DNA of 64,000 bases from M3007 sp964484205 (GTDB taxonomy: Bacteria; Bacteroidota; Bacteroidia; Chitinophagales; Saprospiraceae). This document shows positions 26,463 through 36,700 of the stretch, piece after piece. Numbering within the stretch: the stretch's first letter is position 1; each line of letters starts with the position of its first letter. Where the stretch lies: NCBI GenBank assembly GCA_964484205.1, contig CAZAEZ010000002.1:1-64000 (forward strand). The letters run 5' to 3'. The notes beneath the pieces were generated by a model. That model was not told the origin of the DNA. It saw nothing but the letters and a program-made list of their open reading frames with translations, and did no database searches. A program made the translations under genes and the position numbers.

Positions 26463-28325
26463 ATGAAACGTATTCAACACATAAAACAACTGCTTGCCCT
26501 GCTGTGCCTGATCGCGCTGGGCGCCTCTTGCAATAAAAAAGACGACATTGTGGTGGATGACACCCTGACGGTGTTGTCGCAAAAAATCAACGGCGTGAAG
26601 GTCGCCAACGGCGTTGCCGGCATCAAAACGGCCGTAAGCATCGAGCTGATTTTTTCGCATACCCTGAAAACGGGCAGCTTCGAACCGGCGCTTTCTTTCA
26701 CCGGTCCTTCCGGCGCCGTGCCGTTTGACCTGGCGTATTCCAATACCAATTCGACCGTTACCCTGGTGAATACTACCCCGTTGGACAACGAGGCGACCTA
26801 CACGATCACGGTGGCGCCGGGCATTCATGCGGAGGGCGGGCAGGAACTGCGCGCGGCCTTTACGCTCAGTTTTACCACCCAGCCTTTCGTACCGGCCAAC
26901 GTGGTGCTGAGCGCCGATGTTTCCAGCATGGACGAGGCCGGCGGGGTGGCTACGGTGACGGCTACGCTCAGCGAAATAATAGACAAGGACGTGACGGTTA
27001 ACCTGGCATTTGGCGGCAGTGCCGGCGCGTCGGATTTTTCAGCCACCGCTTCCTCGCTAGTTATCGCAACGGGCGAAACTACCGCATCCGTGACCCTGAC
27101 CGGAACGCAGGACGGCGCCATTGAAGGCACGGAAACGATCGAGATCACCATTGCCGGCCTCGTGAACGCTGTGGAGATCACACCGCAAAAAGTGACGATC
27201 ACCCTGCTCGACGACGATATCGACAGCAACGGCGACGGTTTTCCCGACAAAGGATTTATCATCAATGAAACCCTGTTCGACCCGCCAAACGGTCTGGCGG
27301 GCGATGCCAACGGCGACGGTACGCGGAGTGCTTCTGAAGATGAGTTTATCGAATTTATCAACGACTCGGACCAACCGGTCGACCTGAGCGGCTTTACCCT
27401 GTTCGACGAAACCAACCTGGCCTCGGGCACTCCCCGGCACACGTTTCCGGCAGGCATCATCATCCCGCCCGGCGGGGTGTACGTGTTGTTTGGCGGCGGC
27501 TCCCCGTCGGGCGATTTCGGCAATGCCCAGGTTGGAGTATCCACTTCGGGCAATATGAATTTGTCGAATGCGGAAGACCGCATTGTTTTGAAAAATGTGC
27601 AGGGCGACGTATTTCTGGATTTCAATTCTGTCAGCGATGCGGCAGGCGTCGATTTTGGCGCCGATCAATCGGGAACGCGCTGGCCGGACATCAACGGCGA
27701 TTTTGTCTTGCACACCACGGCCAATCCCGCGCTGGCGTATTCGCCCGGCAAAAAAGCAGACGGCACCAATTTTGGCGGAAACGTAGACCCGGGCAAGGGC
27801 TTCATCATCAACGAGGTGTTGTACGACCCGCCGGGCGGGCTGGCCGGTGATGCCAACGGCGACGGTACCCGCAGCGCCTCTCAGGATGAGTTTATTGAAT
27901 TTATCAACGACTCGGATCAACCGGTGGACCTCAGCGGTTTTACCTTGTTTGACACCGACGGGCTGATGGCAGATGTGCCCAAACACACCTTCCCGCCGGG
28001 TACGATCGTGCCGGCGCGAACGGCTTATGTGTTGTTTGGCGGCGGCACGCCGACCGGAAGTTTTGGCGGCGCCATGACCGGTGTGTCCACGTCGGGCGAT
28101 ATGAACCTGAACAATGCCGCCGATGCCATCACGATAAAAGATGCGCAGGGAAATGTTTTCCTGACTTTTGATACGGCCACGGATGGTTTGGGGCTGGATT
28201 TTGGCGCCGACCAGTCGATCACGCGTTCGCCGGATATCGACGGTAACTTTACCCTGCATACCACGGCCAACCCGGCTGCGGCCTATTCGCCGGGGACACG
28301 GGCGGATGGGAGTAGTTTTTATTGA
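26463..28325 (+). CDS. lipoprotein with Ig-like, Calx-beta and two lamin-tail domains
   Basis: The 620-residue lipoprotein (signal peptide ending LGASCNK) carries an SbsA/Big_5-type Ig domain (about 35-140), a Calx-beta calcium-binding domain (about 145-255), and two lamin-tail domains (about 268-435 and 445-615). The last two are nearly identical: GFIINE, DANGDGTRSAS, DEFIEFINDSDQPVDLSGFT and HTTANPA occur in both, which points to a recent tandem duplication. It would sit on the outer face of the outer membrane. It follows the SGNH gene by 32 bp; adhesion or substrate binding is the likely role. Confidence 0.85.
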   Translation: MKRIQHIKQLLALLCLIALGASCNKKDDIVVDDTLTVLSQKINGVKVANGVAGIKTAVSIELIFSHTLKTGSFEPALSFTGPSGAVPFDLAYSNTNSTVTLVNTTPLDNEATYTITVAPGIHAEGGQELRAAFTLSFTTQPFVPANVVLSADVSSMDEAGGVATVTATLSEIIDKDVTVNLAFGGSAGASDFSATASSLVIATGETTASVTLTGTQDGAIEGTETIEITIAGLVNAVEITPQKVTITLLDDDIDSNGDGFPDKGFIINETLFDPPNGLAGDANGDGTRSASEDEFIEFINDSDQPVDLSGFTLFDETNLASGTPRHTFPAGIIIPPGGVYVLFGGGSPSGDFGNAQVGVSTSGNMNLSNAEDRIVLKNVQGDVFLDFNSVSDAAGVDFGADQSGTRWPDINGDFVLHTTANPALAYSPGKKADGTNFGGNVDPGKGFIINEVLYDPPGGLAGDANGDGTRSASQDEFIEFINDSDQPVDLSGFTLFDTDGLMADVPKHTFPPGTIVPARTAYVLFGGGTPTGSFGGAMTGVSTSGDMNLNNAADAITIKDAQGNVFLTFDTATDGLGLDFGADQSITRSPDIDGNFTLHTTANPAAAYSPGTRADGSSFY

Positions 28326-28377
28326 TTTTATTATACCCGGCGGAAAGTGGTTTGCGAAAAATCGGAGGCGATTCGTC

Positions 28378-28412
28378 TATTGTCGGCGTGACTCGAAGTC
28401 ACGCCGACAATA
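28378..28412. repeat. 35-bp palindrome, 16-bp arms, 3-nt loop
   Basis: Arm TATTGTCGGCGTGACT, loop CGA, perfect complementary arm. It lies in the 207-bp gap between the two lipoprotein genes and shares the inner ACT/AGT closure and loop size with the other hairpins of this class. No T-run follows. It might still act as an intergenic processing or termination site. Confidence 0.8.
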
Positions 28413-28532
28413 CGCCCGGCACGTTATTATATTAAAGCTTTGCGTTGGCCTTAAAGCCCTCAAAATGCTTTTGTTGAGCGCTATGGGCAAAAACACAAAT
28501 CTCCCGATCAAAATAAAAAAACCTGAACACGC

Positions 28533-29924
28533 ATGAAAAATTCGAACTCGTTGATCAGTTTCAGCTTTTGCTGTTTGACTTTCCTCGCAAGCCTGTTTTT
28601 TGCCTGCGGCAAAGAAAAAAACGACGCGGGCGCAATTTTCCTGCTCAGCGCCACGGCCAACAGCATCAACCTGGTAAACGGCACCGTCAACGTGCCGACG
28701 GATGTGACGATTGAGCTGACTTTTTCCGCGGCCCTGGATATTCCGAAGTTTGAGGCGGCCTTTTCGCTGACGGCAGCTTCGGGCGCTGTCGGCCCGGGTT
28801 TCAGCTATGCCAATGCCTCCTCGAAAGCCCTGGTTGCACTCAGCCAGCTGGCGCCCAACACGCAGTACACCCTGAACGTGAACCGGACGGCCATCGGGCT
28901 GAATGGCGAGGTGCTGGACCAGAATATTTCGATCAGTTTCACGACGGTGGGCGGGGGCATTATCACCGAAATGGCGCCCTGCATTTCGGCAACCAACGCC
29001 TGCCTCGAAACGGTGGTGCTGCCCATCGGCGCCGGTACAGCTTTCAACTTCGACTTTTACAGCAGCTACCCGATTTTTTTGGACAATGCCCGTTGGGAAA
29101 AACTGAAAAATGTGGTCATCGTCACCCACGGCCAAAACCGCGACGCCGACAATTATTACGCCTACCTGATGACCACGCTCCGCAATGAAAACCTCGACGG
29201 CAACACCATCCTGATCGCACCGTTTTTCAAAAATACTGCCGACGCACAAGCCGGCGATTTGTATTGGAGCGACAACGGCTGGCGGGAAGGGCAAAACGCC
29301 AACACCGCCGCTGCCGGCATCAGCGCGTTTGCCGTTATCGATGCCATTTTAGCCCGGCTGGCCGACAAGGATCATTTTCCCGTGCTGAAAAAGGTGGTGC
29401 TGACGGGGCACTCTTCCGGGGCGCTGTTCACCCATGCCTATGCTGCTGCCAACAAATCGGAACCGCTTTATCCCGATCTGGATTTTACCTACATCGTGGC
29501 CAACAGCCAGTATTTCTACTACCCCGACGATGAGCGGTACGATGAAAACAGCGGGCAATTTGTCACGCCCACGGGCTGTACCTCTTTTAACCATTGGCCA
29601 CTGGGTTTTGTGAACCCGCCGCCCTATCTCACCGGCGTTGCTGAAGCCACCGTCGACCAGCAAATTGTCGGCCGCAACGTGACCTACCTGCTCGGCACGG
29701 CCGACACGGCTACCGGCGGCACGCTGAACACCGCAGACTGTGAAGCCGTGCTGCTCGGGGCCAACCGCTTTAAGCGGGGCGAGCATATTTTTTTCTTGCT
29801 GGAAACCAACTACCCGGGGGTGCACAACAGCCAGAAAGTGCCGGTGCCGGGAGTGGGGCATGATGCGCAGGGGATGTACCAGTCGGGGGTGTTTCGGGGG
29901 TTGTTGGTTGGATTGTTGAACTAA
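28533..29924 (+). CDS. lipoprotein with Ig-like domain and alpha/beta-hydrolase domain
   Basis: The 463-residue lipoprotein (signal peptide ending LFFACGK) has an SbsA/Big_5-type Ig domain (about 40-145), like its upstream neighbour, then an alpha/beta-hydrolase domain. The latter shows VVIVTHGQNRDADNYY (oxyanion region, about 195), the nucleophile elbow VVLTGHSSGALF (Ser about 292) and a late histidine in GVGHDAQGMY. It is likely an exported esterase or depolymerase. The substrate is unknown. It is separated from the SusCD block by a hairpin and may be a downstream member of the same locus. Confidence 0.8.
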   Translation: MKNSNSLISFSFCCLTFLASLFFACGKEKNDAGAIFLLSATANSINLVNGTVNVPTDVTIELTFSAALDIPKFEAAFSLTAASGAVGPGFSYANASSKALVALSQLAPNTQYTLNVNRTAIGLNGEVLDQNISISFTTVGGGIITEMAPCISATNACLETVVLPIGAGTAFNFDFYSSYPIFLDNARWEKLKNVVIVTHGQNRDADNYYAYLMTTLRNENLDGNTILIAPFFKNTADAQAGDLYWSDNGWREGQNANTAAAGISAFAVIDAILARLADKDHFPVLKKVVLTGHSSGALFTHAYAAANKSEPLYPDLDFTYIVANSQYFYYPDDERYDENSGQFVTPTGCTSFNHWPLGFVNPPPYLTGVAEATVDQQIVGRNVTYLLGTADTATGGTLNTADCEAVLLGANRFKRGEHIFFLLETNYPGVHNSQKVPVPGVGHDAQGMYQSGVFRGLLVGLLN

Positions 29925-30007
29925 CCCAGTGTTCGGGCTCATGCAGGCGGTACTAATTAGTTCAAGTTGAGACCATGCAATAAAACAGACAAGATTTACA
30001 GGAAAAA

Positions 30008-30170
30008 ACGAGGGCGTCTCACAAGTACAAAATTTGAAATGCCCGCCGTAGATTATTTTTTCACCACAGAGACACAGAGGCCACGGAGCATTAAACTCCG
30101 TGGCCTCTGTGTCTCTGTGGTGAAAATTTGGAAACTACCTAACGCGCAAAGACTTATGAGACGCCCTCGT
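30008..30170. mobile_element. 163-bp MITE-like element with 19-bp TIRs and CACGGAG hairpin
   Basis: Outer inverted repeats ACGAGGGCGTCTCACAAGT (30008-30026) and ACTTATGAGACGCCCTCGT (30152-30170) differ at one base. Inside is a hairpin with 31-nt arms (CACCACAGAGACACAGAGG and onward) and loop CATTAAA at 30058-30126. It occupies most of the 340-bp gap 29925-30264; the rest shows nothing else. No coding capacity. Confidence 0.85.
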
Positions 30171-30264
30171 AAAAATCATGTTGATCCTGTCTAAAAAATA
30201 AAAAAATCTGTCTCCATGAACGATGGGCACAATCTGAGTTGACTATAATTTCATAATCCAGCGC

Positions 30265-30678
30265 CTACCTGCCCAAAAACCATCCGACCACACCGGCTGT
30301 AACAGCAGAGAGCACCGTTGCGATCCCAATGTCGGCAAGCGTTCCCGTCAGGTTGGACAAATGTGTCGATCCGAACTGGATCATACCGTGGGCCAGGGAT
30401 ATTAACAAGCCGATCACGGCGCCTGCTTTAGCCCCGGTAGCGAAGGTGCTGATATTTGCCCAGCGGCCAAAAATAACGGCAAACAACAAACCAAAGGCAA
30501 GGTGCCCAAGGATCATCGGTACCCACTGCATCTCATCATCGCCACGCATTACGCCCGTGGCCGAACCCATGTTCGACGCAAAAAATTCGCTACAGATCAA
30601 GCCATAAAACAGGAAACCCAGGATAAAGGCAACGACTCCACCGATGAGTCCGGCGAGTAAAATTTTGTTGGTATTCAT
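30265..30678 (-). CDS. small four-helix membrane protein, DUF1761-like
   Basis: The 137-residue protein has four hydrophobic helices (about residues 7-28, 55-73, 82-101 and 115-134) with glycine-rich faces (LIGGVVAFILGFLFYG, GAKAGAVIGLLISLAHG). The size and pattern resemble DUF1761-type proteins, of unknown function. A promoter with -33 TTG and TACATTTA lies upstream. It is a lone gene. Confidence 0.65.
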   Translation of the reverse strand: MNTNKILLAGLIGGVVAFILGFLFYGLICSEFFASNMGSATGVMRGDDEMQWVPMILGHLAFGLLFAVIFGRWANISTFATGAKAGAVIGLLISLAHGMIQFGSTHLSNLTGTLADIGIATVLSAVTAGVVGWFLGR

Positions 30679-31083
30679 TTTGATTGATATTAGTGAAAGA
30701 ATCGTTTGTTTCGTCGGTTTTGGTAAATGTAGATTTTACATCCGATCTGGCACAATTATTCCAACTTAAATGCAGGTTTTCGGGTTTGCTATCCCCATCG
30801 GAAAGTGGTTTGCAAATTTTTCGGGACGCCGGCCATATCCAGGCTTTGCTCGTACCTCTGCCGTTCTGCATACCCTTTCTCGGGTATGGCCTTGCCTGGT
30901 AACGGTTTTCAGGGAGCAATAAAATCAGGGTTTTCGGGGTAGCGACGTACCGCTGATGCGATTATGTTTGTATCCGTTTCTCACCGCGTACATCGGCGTT
31001 TTCCGGAAAGCGCCACGATAATCTTTTATCACGTACTCCAGCAGGCATTCCGCCTGTTTTTCCTAACTAATTCACTGCGTGTT
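30679..31083. other. divergent intergenic region with two promoter candidates
   Basis: This 405-bp gap separates two divergent genes. On the minus strand, TTG (30755-30753) and TACATTTA (30731-30724), 21 bp apart, would serve the membrane protein. On the plus strand, TATGTTTG (30963-30970) would serve the T9SS cargo gene with a leader of about 110 nt. The 15-mer at 30799-30813 also occurs at 28341-28355. No open frame here looks like a gene. Confidence 0.5.
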
Positions 31084-33603
31084 ATGAACCAATCGAAACT
31101 GCTTTTGTCCTGCCTTTTCCTGCTGCTTGCCAGTTCGCTTGCTGCCCAGGTATTCTTTGACCGGCGCTACGGCGTCAACACCGAAAATTTCGAACAATCC
31201 ACCAGCGCCGTGCTTGCCCCCGATGACGGTATGCTGATCTATGGCGTCCTCGAAGAGAATTATGCGCTTCGTTTTTTTATGCAAAGATTAGACTCCAGCG
31301 GCGTTGAACTCTGGCGCAAAACTTACCCTCATTTGGCAACCGGCCTGCCTTCGGCCGTGATTTCCGCAGCCGGCGGCGGCTACCTGGCAACCGGCGCCGT
31401 GCTCAACCCGGACGACGGCAGCTACGATGCCGTACTGCTGCACATCGACGAAGGCGGCGATCTGTTGTGGCACAAAACTTTCGGCGACGAGGCTACCAAC
31501 ATCGGGATGGCGCTCTGTCAGCTGGCCGACGGCACGGTGGTCGTGATGGGGTCTACCGTCGTTTCCGACAATACAGCGGCCTTTTTCCAGGCGGCCTTTA
31601 CTGTTGCCGGCGCCATGACGCACTATGTCGAATCGCCTGCTGCGAACGAGGTTACAGAGGTCCGGATGACGGCAACCGCCGATGGCGGCTACGCCGCTGT
31701 TTTGCGATCGGGTTTTTCCTTTTTTTCACCAACCAGCGCGGCGGCTATTAAATACGATGCGATGCACGAAGTTCAGTGGTCGGGCTCGATATCCGGCATG
31801 AGCATCTACACCGGTTCGACCATTGCCAACCTGTATGACCTTAAAGCTACCGATACGGGCGTTTTGTTTTGCTTAGGCACGCAGGCCGGCGCCCTGCACC
31901 TGATCCATCGCGCCAACAGCAATGCCGCCGTACTCTGGAGCCGCCGGCAGCACAGCGGCAACGTATCCAGCGCTGCCGTACATTCGTACGACGACGGTAC
32001 GATCGGCGTTGCCGCACACAGCTTCCCGTTTTTTTACAAACGTTTGTCGGCGACCGACGGCAGTACACTGGACTCGGCAGGCGTGCCGTTTCTTCAGTCC
32101 CTGATTATCGGTCAGGATGCGCTGTATGTCTTCGGCGCCGGCCGCTCACTCTACTTGTTCGGGAATATCTCCACTTCTACTGGAGAACAGTACATCGTCA
32201 ACCGGATCGATGTTTCGGGGGTTCCTGCAGTGCTCTGGCGGGAGTCGTTCGGCGTCTCGACGACCAATGAAGACGAGACCGGCCACGACATTGCCAGCAC
32301 GCCCGACGGCGGTTTTGTACTGGCCGGAGTGCGCAAAGATACCTTGGGCGAAGATGCTGTCTGGGTGTTGAAGGCCGACCCGCATGGTACAGTGTTGTGG
32401 GAACGTGTTATTACCATAGGCGCCGACATTTTTTCAGATGCCGAGATCGGCTCGGTGAATGTGGATGCAGCGGGAAATATTGCCGTATTTGCAGCCTCCG
32501 ACCGCTTCGAGGCAGAATTTCACTTGTTGAAACTTTCGCCCGGCGGCAATTTGTTGTTCGATAAGTTGATCCTGGCAACCAACTACTCGTCCGATTTTTT
32601 CCGGGCCTATCCGTTGCCTGATGCTGGATACATTGCCTGCATCGACCCCGACAATCCTGAAATGCCGATGTTGATCCGCCTCGATCAAAATGGGAATATG
32701 GTGTGGCAAAAACAATATAACGGCAGCCTGTTGGGCGACGTGCTCGCGCTGCCCAACGGTCATTTTGTCGGCGCCGGCGGCAAAGGCGGCCAACCCTGGT
32801 TGTTCGAAGTAGACGAGGCGGGCAATCTGGTTTGGGAAAAAACCTATGTTGTTGCGCCATTTGCCATGCTGGTTTCCCTGGCCCATAGCTCGGATGGTTT
32901 TCTGCTGGCGACGGGCGTCGCCGGCAACGCCGCTGGAACGCAATATGACGCCCTGGCCTTGAAAGCAAACCCGGCCGGCGGCGCGCCCGAGTGGCACAAA
33001 ACGTTCAGCCAGGGGGCCAACTCCTACTGGATCGGCTACACAATTTTGCCAACGAGCGGAGGCGGCATGTGCATGACCGGCTTCAGCCTTGCGCCGCCGG
33101 CAAACCCCGATTTTATTACCTCCTCGTTTTTCCGCCAACGGATCAGCGTCAGCTGGCTTGACGCCGACGGCAACGCGCTCTCGCACCAGCTTTTCGGTAA
33201 CGACGCCACCCGGCCATTCGGCCAGAACGCCGACCTCACGCCCGGCGGTGTGGTTTTCTGCGGCACGACTGATCTGAGCTCGTCCATGCAGGATGCCTGG
33301 GTAGTCAAGGTGGCGCCGGTTACCGTCGCCTCCCGTGAGCCGCAAGCGGCCGGCAATCTTCAGCTGACGCCCAATCCGGCATCCTCGACCGCCCTCCTGT
33401 CGCTGTCTTCGCCCTACCGGGGCGCCGTGCAGGCGCAGATTTTCGACGCCCGGGGCCAGGCTGTCGCTACGTTTCACGCCGACAAGCCCGCAGAAATCTG
33501 GACGGCGCCGCTGGCGCTCGAATCCTACCCCGCCGGCATTTATCAGGTCGTGGTCAGCACGTCGGAAGGCCGGATAAGCCGGAAGCTGGTCGTGCATCGT
33601 TGA
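31084..33603 (+). CDS. T9SS cargo protein with PQQ/WD40-like beta-propeller
   Basis: From the ATG at 31084 (signal peptide MNQSKLLLSCLFLLLASSLAAQ) the protein is 839 residues. Repeats of the type TADGGYAAVLRSG / TPDGGFVLAGVRK and LKADPHGTVLWERV run through the body and predict beta-propeller blades. The last 80 residues are a type A T9SS sorting domain (LTPNPASSTALLSL to GIYQVVVSTSEGRISRKLVVHR), so it should be exported across the outer membrane by the type IX system. The frame from 30964 adds 40 residues that hide the signal peptide. Function unknown; such proteins often are extracellular scaffolds. Confidence 0.88.
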   Translation: MNQSKLLLSCLFLLLASSLAAQVFFDRRYGVNTENFEQSTSAVLAPDDGMLIYGVLEENYALRFFMQRLDSSGVELWRKTYPHLATGLPSAVISAAGGGYLATGAVLNPDDGSYDAVLLHIDEGGDLLWHKTFGDEATNIGMALCQLADGTVVVMGSTVVSDNTAAFFQAAFTVAGAMTHYVESPAANEVTEVRMTATADGGYAAVLRSGFSFFSPTSAAAIKYDAMHEVQWSGSISGMSIYTGSTIANLYDLKATDTGVLFCLGTQAGALHLIHRANSNAAVLWSRRQHSGNVSSAAVHSYDDGTIGVAAHSFPFFYKRLSATDGSTLDSAGVPFLQSLIIGQDALYVFGAGRSLYLFGNISTSTGEQYIVNRIDVSGVPAVLWRESFGVSTTNEDETGHDIASTPDGGFVLAGVRKDTLGEDAVWVLKADPHGTVLWERVITIGADIFSDAEIGSVNVDAAGNIAVFAASDRFEAEFHLLKLSPGGNLLFDKLILATNYSSDFFRAYPLPDAGYIACIDPDNPEMPMLIRLDQNGNMVWQKQYNGSLLGDVLALPNGHFVGAGGKGGQPWLFEVDEAGNLVWEKTYVVAPFAMLVSLAHSSDGFLLATGVAGNAAGTQYDALALKANPAGGAPEWHKTFSQGANSYWIGYTILPTSGGGMCMTGFSLAPPANPDFITSSFFRQRISVSWLDADGNALSHQLFGNDATRPFGQNADLTPGGVVFCGTTDLSSSMQDAWVVKVAPVTVASREPQAAGNLQLTPNPASSTALLSLSSPYRGAVQAQIFDARGQAVATFHADKPAEIWTAPLALESYPAGIYQVVVSTSEGRISRKLVVHR

Positions 33604-33630
33604 GCAAAAAGCGCCCGGATTGATTTTACT

Positions 33631-33675
33631 GCAGGACGACCTTCCTCCCAGTGGAGAGTCGTCCTGCGGCTTTTA
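33631..33675 (+). terminator. Rho-independent terminator-like hairpin
   Basis: Stem GCAGGACGAC (33631-33640) pairs perfectly with GTCGTCCTGC (33658-33667) and is followed by GGCTTTTA. It lies 28 bp after the stop codon of the T9SS cargo gene. Confidence 0.7.
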
Positions 33676-33765
33676 TGCTGAAAAACACCTTCCACCTCTG
33701 TTCTTCGACTCATGCCTTTTTATTTTATTCCAGTCGCATTTAGCGGCAGAGCCTTGCCTTTGCTC

Positions 33766-36700
33766 TTACTGCTGAACGATCAGTTTCCCAGCCAGCCCCC
33801 CCGCCGCCCCGGCAATTTTCACCACATACACGCCGTCCGGAAGCCGGACTTCAGGCACTGATACCGGACTGGATAAATCGGGCACTGGTTGCCGGTAACA
33901 ACTTTGCCCTGCCAGGTTTATAATTTCAAGCGTGCCCGGGCCATCCAATCGACCACCCGTCGCATAAACCGTAAAACCGGATGGCGCCGGATTGGGAACT
34001 ATGCGCAGGGTATTGCCCGTTTGCTGCTGACCACCGGGTTCGTCGGTAGCAACCGGTATGGTGATGACACCCGATTTGACGATATTGGTGAAGATCGGCT
34101 CGTTAAAGTCGAAATAGATCGCGGCTTTATTCTGGACAAAATAATTGGACCGGTAGGCCTTGTTTCGCTGAATAGCGAACGTCACAAAACCGTGACTCCC
34201 CGCTTCGTCCGACAGGCTGTCCGGCAGGTCGATCGGCTCGAACAGAATTTCCAGCAGACGACCCGGCAACAACCTGAAGTCCGAAACCGGGTGGCTGGAA
34301 GCGATCAGGCGCAGCGTCGTGAGCTGGAGCGCCGTGTCGAGCTGGTCGGTGATGCGCACCCGGCTGGCCGGGGCCGTACCGGTGTTTTGAAACCGAATGG
34401 TGTAGTGCAGTTCCTTTCCGGCGGCAATCTCGGCGGCGGTCAGGCCCAAAGGCGGGTTCACCAGTTTGTCGTTGGGGTCGAAGGAGCCAACCACGGTGTC
34501 GCAAAGCAGCAGGTGGTTGTTCAACGGGGTGGCATCCGGCAAATCGGGTTCGACGTGCGCATACATTTTTAGCAAGTTCCCCAGCGGCACAGCAGCCGGC
34601 AATTGGCCGCTGATGCGAATGCCTTGTTTTTCGAAGAGTGCAAGTTGGGCAAAATTCCAAACCAGGCTGTCGCCGATAACCGCGGAAGGTGCAGGGTCGG
34701 CTTCGATAAATTTAAAATTGGGATCAAGTTGAAGCGAAATGGTTCCGGTGGCCGGTAGCGTGCCCACATTGGCGAATTGCAGGTGAGCATTCAGGTCGAA
34801 GCCCGGCCTGGGCCGACCGGCGAAGTTGCCCGCGATTGACACATCCACGATATCGGCACTGAAGTGTACGCCGAAATTCCGGTCGGTACCGCTGCCGCTT
34901 ACCAGGTGATAAGGCGGGTTGATTTGTTCGATATAGGGCGATTGGAGGTTTGCCCGCAAGGTATCTGTGCTACCGGGTGTACTGCCGATGGTGTAACTGC
35001 CATCCTGCCGGGTAGTGGTCATCCAAAGCGGGTGCCAGGCTGTCGGTTCATACACCTGAACCTTTACAAAGGGCAGGGGTATTTCACCGGGGTCTTGGAG
35101 CCCATCGTTGTTATCGTCTTTAAAAACAAAGCCCGACGAAAGGGCGCCATAGTTCTGGGGCAAGCCGGTTTTCACTACGCCACCGCCGAATCCGCCCCGA
35201 TAAAATGTGGTATCCACCAGGGTCAACATGTTATAAGGGATGTATTGCAAGGGCAGCCAGGTTTGGCAGGAGTCGATCGAGGCAAAAAAACCGATTTGTT
35301 GATCGTGGTAATAGTAGGTGCCGTTTCTTTCCCAAATATTGCCTTTGTAAATCTCGTCATGTGGTGGAAGTATATCGATCTCCGGCAACCCGTCGCTGGC
35401 GTACACCCAATTACTGCCGTTGGTTGTGTAGTACAGCGTGCGTTGATTGCCTTGCACGGCGCCTTCGAGGAACAGGCGGTCGACAGTTGCGGCAATTTTA
35501 TACGGGAATAGCCCTACCGGGTAGGAGGCCAGTTCCCAACTCTCACCCAGGTTGCTGCTGGAAAACAAGCCTGCGCCGATGTCCCGGATGCCGTAGTGTT
35601 TGCCCTTGAAAAACAGGACCTGTTCGGGGGAATTGTTCGGGGTCCAGGTTTGCCCCAAATCTGTTGACCGGAGGCCACTGGAAAAATCGCCTTTAATCAC
35701 CAGCACCTCGTCGAGCCAGATCAGTTTTTTTATCGTACCCCAACTGCCGGTCGATTGATAGGGCAAAATGGTTTCCCAGGTAAGCCCGTCGTCGGTGGAT
35801 ACGTATAACTTATCGGAGAACAGGTCTGCCGCTGCGAGTTTCCCCGATGGGCTGGAGGCCACCTGCAAGGCGTTGTGATCCGGCACCGGCAAATTAGCAT
35901 TGCTGTCCCATGTTTTTGCGTCCAAATCATAGGCAAACACCCCGTTTCCGCAAGCGGCCCAAAGGTCGGTGTCCGTGGCATCGAGGTAATACACCGCGGC
36001 GGAGTTCAGGCCCTCGTTGGCGGGCAGCAGGAGGTTGGCGGTTTCATCCAGCCGGAATACGCCCTGGTTGTAGGAGGCACTGAGCAGGCGACCGCCGGCT
36101 TTTCCGAGGTCGAGCATGTTGTAGTCATTGGGTATCGGCACGCTTTTCCAGGTATAGCCGAAGTCTTCGGTGTACATCAGTCCGGTACTACCGGCATCCT
36201 TGTAAATGCGGTCGCCGAGTTGGACGAAGGCGCCGGAACTGTTGTTGAATTGAATGGGCGTTTTTTTCCAGGTTGTGCCGCCGTCGTTGGAGCCCCAGAG
36301 GTTGTTCTCCGTGGCAAACAACAAGTGCGGGCCGGTGGCAAACATATCGTTGGCATATTCCTGGGCGCCGAAATCGGGCGATACCAGTTCCCAGTCTACG
36401 CCATTAGCTGCAAGTCGCCAGAATTTGTTATACCATTCGACGTACAATTTATCGTCGAATGCCCAAACGTCGTAGGCGTACTGGCCGGGCGGGGCAATGC
36501 TTTCCCAGGTCTGACCATCGTCGGTGCTGCGGTGGATGGTATTACCCACACCGTCCGGCACATAAATCCCATGTGAACAAACAGCCATTTGGGAAAAGGC
36601 GCCACCGTAGGAGGTCGGTGGCAGGTTTCCTTCCGTCCAGTTCAGGCCATTGTCGTGACTGACCAGGAAGCGCAATTGAGATGCGCCGGTGCTAAAACCA

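Noticed and set aside
30981..31083. Upstream extension of the T9SS cargo protein (start at 30964)
   Set aside because: It would bury the signal peptide 40 residues inside; the ATG at 31084 starts directly at the signal peptide.
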